Source: Lentimicrobiaceae bacterium
GTDB taxonomy: Bacteria > Bacteroidota > Bacteroidia > Bacteroidales > WCHB1-69
Assembly (NCBI GenBank): GCA_009776395.1
Contig: WRNX01000037.1
Span: 1-10,763 of the forward strand
Direction: 5' to 3'
DNA length: 10,763 nucleotides
Part shown: positions 7,449 to 10,763 of the stretch, piece after piece
Numbering within the stretch: position 1 is the stretch's first letter
Layout: every line of letters starts with the position of its first letter
The notes under the pieces: model-generated
Seen by the model: only the letters and a program-made list of their open reading frames with translations
Databases searched by the model: none
Told to the model about the DNA's origin: nothing
Position numbers and translations under genes: made by a program

Positions 7449-10058
7449 ATGAAAAAAATTACCCTTTTTATTTTCGCTGCAATTACATTCTTTGCAACAT
7501 TTTCTCAATCCTTAACCGTATCCTATATAAATGGATACAAAATTCTACAAGGGGAACGCCCTGAAATAAATGTACGTGATTTTCCGATTGACGCTTACGA
7601 ACAGGGGAAAATTAAAATTAAAATTGACCGCTCTTATGAAAAGCAACTCCCTGATGTGACTTATCATTCAAATTCAGATGGATTTGTTAGAACAGGGATT
7701 GCGAGCTTGGATCAGGTAAATGAGAGGTTTTATGCAAAGAGTTATACGCCTTTGTTTGGAGTATTGTATGAAACAAATTCGCGAAGTTCTGATTTTCGTG
7801 AAAGACACAAAGCGTGGGGATTTCATCTGTGGTTTACTATCGAACTGGATGAAAATGTTTCAATTGCCGATGCAGTAGAAGCATACCAAGCGCTTCCTTT
7901 TGTTGAGATTGCAGAACCGTTTTATAAAATCGTGCTCCATGACGCCGATAATAAGGAAAGATGGTCTTCAAACGATCCGCGCCTAAGCGAACAGTGGCAT
8001 TACAATAATACCGGACAGGCAAGCGGAACCCCTGGTTGCGATATTAGCCTCTTTGACGCCTGGGAGATTGAAAAAGGAAACAGTGATGTAATTGTTTCTA
8101 TTATAGATTGCGGAATCAATAAAAATCATCCTGATTTGCAGGCAAATATGTGGAATCAAATAGGGTTTAATTTCTATAATAATAATTCTAATATAAGTCC
8201 GGGAGATCATGGTTGTCATACAGGTGGAACAGTAGCGGCAGTTACGAACAATGGTGTGGGCGTTGCAGGAATTGCAGGTGGTTCGGGTAGCGGCGATGGC
8301 GTAAGGTTGATGACCTGCCAGATTTTTCCTCCAAATGGGCAGGGCGCAGATGGGGTTGATAATGCTTTCATATATGCAGCAGATAATGGCGCCTGTATCT
8401 CGCAAAACAGCTGGGGATACAGCACCCCAAACGTTTATGACCAATCGGTAGCAAATGCCATTGACTATTTTATTGCCAATGGTGGTGGAGACGTGATGGA
8501 GGATGGCATTGTGTTTTTTTCTTCAGGAAATAATAACAACGGCGCAGGCTATGAAGGTAATTTTTTCCCCGGTTGTTACGCACCCGTTGTTGGAGTTACC
8601 GCAACAAATAATAAAGATGTAAAATCTTCTTATGCACATTACGGAACCTGGGTAGGTATTTCGGCACCCGGTGGCGAAGGTAACGGAAATGGAAGAATAT
8701 TAAGTTGTAATACTAGTGGATACGCTTTTATGAATGGAACATCCATGGCTTGCCCACATGTGTCCGGCGCAGCAGCGCTTTTAGTTTCTTATGCTATCAG
8801 AAACGGATATAAGTTGTCAAGTCAGGAAGTTAAAGATCTGCTAAAAAATAATGCCGATAATCATTATGCTGTAAATCCGGCTTTAATTGGAAAATTAGGA
8901 ACAGGAAGACTTAACGCATACAAGGCATTAGTAGCGCTTAAAGAATTTTTGGAGTCGTTTCCCGTGCCTAACGATATTACCGCCACAGCATTATCTTATT
9001 CGGAAATTGAAATCAATTGGCAAAAAGAGAACAGCAATCTTAATGTAATGCTGGTGGTTAATACAACAGAGCAGATCGGAGATCCTGTAAAAGGAAATGA
9101 ATATCAAGCAGGAGATATGCTTGCTAATGGAGGAGAAGTTATCTACTTTGGTAATGCCGATTCATTTAATCATGAAGAATTGATGCCGGTAACCACTTAT
9201 TACTATAAATTATTCTCTTATAATGATAATTTCATGTATTCAAATGGAATTGAAACACAAGCAACTACTTTGTGTAAAAATATGGAGATTCCATTTTTTG
9301 AAGATTTTGAAAATGAAATGAATATCTGCTGGGAACAGGAAAATGTGGAAGGCGACTCATTTTGGACAATTGAAACCGGAAACGGCAATACTAATCCTAT
9401 TGATGCTTATCAAGGAGATTTTAATATCTCTTTTACATTGAATGCGGTAAGTGAATTAGGAAACATAACGCGCCTTATTTTGCCTCCCATAGAGATGACC
9501 GAATTTAATAATGTGAAACTCGCTTTTGCACTTTATAATCAAGCACGTTACGGATTAACCGATGAACTTTCTATTTTTTATAAAATTGATGAAGAAAAGT
9601 CATGGACACTTTGGCAAGTGTATAAAAATAATCAAAACACATGGCTTTTAGATACCATTATTTTACCAGAAAATATTGAAAATACTGAACTGCAAATTTG
9701 TTTTCAAGGAAAATTTAATTACGGCTATGGAATTTGTTTAGACAATGTGTCTATTGAAGGTTTTATGAATGTTGTGGGTATTAATGACAATGATTTTAGT
9801 GATGATATTGAAATTTATCCGAATCCCACAACGGGAGAGTTACAAGTTACGAGTTACGGGTTACAAGTTACGAATATTGAAGTGTTTGATATTTATGGCA
9901 GAAACGTAGGGACAAAATTCCCCTCCAATAAATTGGAGGGGTGGCAGCCAAAGGCTGACGGGGTGGTTTTCAATATTTCACATTTACAATCAGGCGTATA
10001 TTTTGTAAGAATAACCACAGAAGAAGGAGTAATAACAAAAAAAATAGTTAAACAGTAA
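7449..10058 (+). CDS. Secreted subtilisin-like serine protease (S8) with T9SS type A sorting domain
   Basis: The protein has 869 residues. A signal peptide (1 to about 19) is followed by a propeptide (to about 165) containing an inhibitor-like segment near 118-160. The S8 catalytic domain spans about 180-495, with D220 in IIDCGI, H254 in HGCHTGG, oxyanion N361 in SSGNNNN and S432 in GTSMACPHVSG. Residues of about 505-607 resemble a fibronectin type III fold. Residues of about 612-772 form a beta-rich MAM/cleaved-adhesin-like domain (FFEDFENE at the start, GICLDNVSIEG at the end). From about 785 to the end is a T9SS type A domain: IYPNPTTGELQV, VFDIYGRNV, LQSGVYFVRI and KKIVKQ. The enzyme is thus expected to be exported through the outer membrane and to cut proteins outside the cell. 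Cysteines occupy the positions next to the catalytic aspartate and inside the HGxH motif, where subtilisin has Ser/Thr. The sorting domain carries in-frame repeat DNA. No clear promoter is visible in the 90 bp upstream, so readthrough from the S46 gene is plausible. Confidence 0.93.
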   Translation: MKKITLFIFAAITFFATFSQSLTVSYINGYKILQGERPEINVRDFPIDAYEQGKIKIKIDRSYEKQLPDVTYHSNSDGFVRTGIASLDQVNERFYAKSYTPLFGVLYETNSRSSDFRERHKAWGFHLWFTIELDENVSIADAVEAYQALPFVEIAEPFYKIVLHDADNKERWSSNDPRLSEQWHYNNTGQASGTPGCDISLFDAWEIEKGNSDVIVSIIDCGINKNHPDLQANMWNQIGFNFYNNNSNISPGDHGCHTGGTVAAVTNNGVGVAGIAGGSGSGDGVRLMTCQIFPPNGQGADGVDNAFIYAADNGACISQNSWGYSTPNVYDQSVANAIDYFIANGGGDVMEDGIVFFSSGNNNNGAGYEGNFFPGCYAPVVGVTATNNKDVKSSYAHYGTWVGISAPGGEGNGNGRILSCNTSGYAFMNGTSMACPHVSGAAALLVSYAIRNGYKLSSQEVKDLLKNNADNHYAVNPALIGKLGTGRLNAYKALVALKEFLESFPVPNDITATALSYSEIEINWQKENSNLNVMLVVNTTEQIGDPVKGNEYQAGDMLANGGEVIYFGNADSFNHEELMPVTTYYYKLFSYNDNFMYSNGIETQATTLCKNMEIPFFEDFENEMNICWEQENVEGDSFWTIETGNGNTNPIDAYQGDFNISFTLNAVSELGNITRLILPPIEMTEFNNVKLAFALYNQARYGLTDELSIFYKIDEEKSWTLWQVYKNNQNTWLLDTIILPENIENTELQICFQGKFNYGYGICLDNVSIEGFMNVVGINDNDFSDDIEIYPNPTTGELQVTSYGLQVTNIEVFDIYGRNVGTKFPSNKLEGWQPKADGVVFNISHLQSGVYFVRITTEEGVITKKIVKQ
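9837..9871 (+). repeat. Five tandem 7-bp units (RRGTTAC) inside the S8 sorting domain
   Basis: The units are GAGTTAC, AAGTTAC, GAGTTAC, GGGTTAC and AAGTTAC, with no spacers. Since three units make 21 bp, the reading frame stays open and the protein repeats with a 7-residue period: LQVT-SYG-LQVT at about residues 798-808. This falls just after the YPNPTTG opening of the sorting domain, in a strand where variable beta-forming residues are tolerated. From memory, similar GTTAC-rich stretches occur in other T9SS tails of Bacteroidota; I could not check this. Confidence 0.85.
9920..9966. repeat. Double-palindrome element embedded in coding sequence
   Basis: CCCCTCCAAT (9920-9929) and ATTGGAGGGG (9932-9941) form a perfect 10-bp inverted repeat with a 2-base centre. 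A second stem, CAGCC (9945-9949) with GGCTG (9953-9957), follows at once. Two copies of GGGGTGG (9938-9944 and 9960-9966) flank the second stem. The element is GC-rich within an AT-rich gene and encodes about 17 residues (roughly KFPSNKLEGWQPKADGV, 823-839) inserted between the VFDIYGR strand and the final LQSGVYFVRI strand. It resembles dispersed palindromic repeats that I recall from Bacteroidota genomes, usually between genes; only one copy is visible in this window. Confidence 0.75.
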
Positions 10059-10100
10059 ATAACATTAAATCAAAAATAATACATTTAAAATTTAAGCATT

Positions 10101-10697
10101 ATGAAAAAACAATTTTTAGCAAACTCTTTACAGAAAATTAAAATTTTTCTTGGCATTATTATTTTTCTATGCTGTGTGCAAATGGTTAATGCGCAACCTA
10201 CCTATTTTTGTGGCGTTCTATGGGTTGTTCCCAATGATCCCTCTGTACTTCCTATTGATAATACAATTACAGGAAATGAACAACTAAATCAAATTTTTAA
10301 AGATTTTCATGTGGCGTCATATCGTTTGCTTGACCCACCCCATGTAATGGAATGCAATGCTAATGGATCAGGAGATGTATATGAAATACTTTTAGAAGAT
10401 GAATATTCCTATTTAGATAGAAGATTGCGCGAAGCGTTAACCCCTTTTGTACCAGAATTTTTCAAATCAAGATGTCACCCTTGTAAGGATGGAATAGGAA
10501 ATCTTGCATTCTTTATAACAGCAGAAGACAGATCATTTGATGCCTGTTCGCCCGATAGATCTTGTAACGATGCGCTCAATGTTGTATTGGAGCGTTATAA
10601 TGTTTTATCTTATGTTGTTGAATATGGAGTGTTACATGGTGATACTGTAATGTTGATGGTAAATATAATGTCCCCCAATCTTCGTACAGCAAGTTAA
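10101..10697 (+). CDS. Unrecognised secreted six-cysteine protein, probably truncated by an insertion sequence
   Basis: The frame encodes 198 residues. A long signal peptide (1-31, charged start MKKQ, hydrophobic core LGIIIFLCCV, end VNA) leaves a mature protein that starts QPTYFC. The mature part has six cysteines (C37, C85, C125, C128, C149, C155), including a CHPC pair at 125-128; an even number in an exported protein suggests disulfides. I recognise no family and no catalytic motif. The gene starts 42 bp after the S8 protease gene on the same strand, so it is probably in the same operon, and it may be a partner or a separate surface protein. Only about the first 189 codons seem native. 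From about 10669 the sequence looks like the left end of an IS3-type element, so the last residues (SPNLRTAS) and the stop would come from the element. The original C-terminus, possibly with a sorting domain, would lie beyond the element and outside the window. Confidence 0.65.
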   Translation: MKKQFLANSLQKIKIFLGIIIFLCCVQMVNAQPTYFCGVLWVVPNDPSVLPIDNTITGNEQLNQIFKDFHVASYRLLDPPHVMECNANGSGDVYEILLEDEYSYLDRRLREALTPFVPEFFKSRCHPCKDGIGNLAFFITAEDRSFDACSPDRSCNDALNVVLERYNVLSYVVEYGVLHGDTVMLMVNIMSPNLRTAS

Positions 10698-10709
10698 GAC
10701 AAAAAACCT

Positions 10710-10717
10710 TACCTTTG
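10710..10717 (+). promoter_or_regulatory. Possible -7 element of the IS transposase gene
   Basis: TACCTTTG matches the Bacteroidota -7 consensus TAnnTTTG exactly and sits only 4 bases before the OrfA start codon. No TTTG is seen at the usual 19-21 bp upstream. Transcription from here would begin at or beside the ATG, giving a leaderless or almost leaderless message. A single short match in AT-rich DNA can arise by chance. Confidence 0.4.
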
Positions 10718-10721
10718 CAGT

Positions 10722-10763
10722 ATGAAAAGCAGAAGAAAATTTACAGCCGCCTTTAAGGCAAAA
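10722..10763 (+). CDS. IS3-family transposase OrfA, N-terminus (partial)
   Basis: Fourteen codons, MKSRRKFTAAFKAK, run to the window edge. This is the typical opening of the small OrfA protein of IS3-family elements (K/R-rich start, then FTAEFKAKVA-type residues), which carries the helix-turn-helix that binds the terminal repeats. In this family OrfA is joined to the DDE-bearing OrfB by programmed frameshifting; that part lies outside the window. The short fragment gives good family recognition but no group assignment. Confidence 0.8.
   Translation, partial: MKSRRKFTAAFKAK

Larger units (their letters stand above)
10669..10763 (+). mobile_element. Left end of an IS3-type insertion sequence (partial)
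   Basis: The last 14 codons of the window read as the start of an IS3-family OrfA. The element's left end is best placed at the TG at 10669-10670, followed by TCCCCCAATC, because IS3 elements begin with TG and their terminal repeat lies a short way before orfA. The exact boundary cannot be fixed without the right end and the target duplication, so it may lie some bases to the right. Confidence 0.6.

Noticed and set aside
7983..8444. Open frame of 153 codons opposite the subtilase catalytic domain
   Set aside because: It covers the complement of the conserved S8 motifs and has no features of its own.
9837..9966. CRISPR-like array
   Set aside because: The units are 7 bp with no spacers, followed by a single palindromic element, all in an open coding frame; no array structure or cas gene is present.

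Overview
The window looks like a chromosomal segment of a low-GC member of the Bacteroidota. Two proteins end in domains that resemble type IX secretion (T9SS) sorting domains. A promoter with the Bacteroidota TTTG / TAnnTTTG pattern is visible, genes have no Shine-Dalgarno sequences before their starts, and there is an S46 dipeptidyl-peptidase, a family typical of this phylum. Nothing in the sequence allows placement at genus level.

Left part (1-2631, + strand): the C-terminal end of a polytopic membrane protein resembling a polysaccharide/lipid-linked oligosaccharide flippase. It is followed 44 bp later by one long reading frame that joins MurD (D-glutamate ligase) to MurB (UDP-MurNAc dehydrogenase). 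Both belong to cell envelope synthesis. The MurD half is unusual: its middle domain is about 30 residues shorter than in E. coli and lacks one asparagine of the HNxxN motif.

Middle (2769-5057, - strand): a secreted protein of about 760 residues. It has roughly eight regular repeats of 53-62 residues (propeller-like), then two fibronectin type III domains and a divergent T9SS-type tail. It converges with the mur gene and diverges from the protease genes.

Right part (5119-10697, + strand): a good promoter candidate precedes an S46 peptidase whose residues match the Asp/Glu-specific DPP11 type. Next come a T9SS-exported subtilisin-like (S8) protease and an unrecognised secreted six-cysteine protein, closely spaced on the same strand. 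A plausible reading is extracellular protein digestion by the S8 enzyme followed by dipeptide release, probably in the periplasm, by the S46 enzyme. The sorting domain of the S8 protease contains two stretches of repetitive DNA read in frame: five tandem 7-bp units and a double-palindrome element.

Right edge (about 10669-10763): the left end of an IS3-type insertion sequence with the first 14 codons of its OrfA. It probably cuts off the end of the six-cysteine protein gene. I found no tRNA, rRNA, CRISPR array or clear novel multi-gene system. The most unusual items are the MurD-MurB fusion with its shortened MurD half, and the repeat DNA recruited into the T9SS sorting domain.
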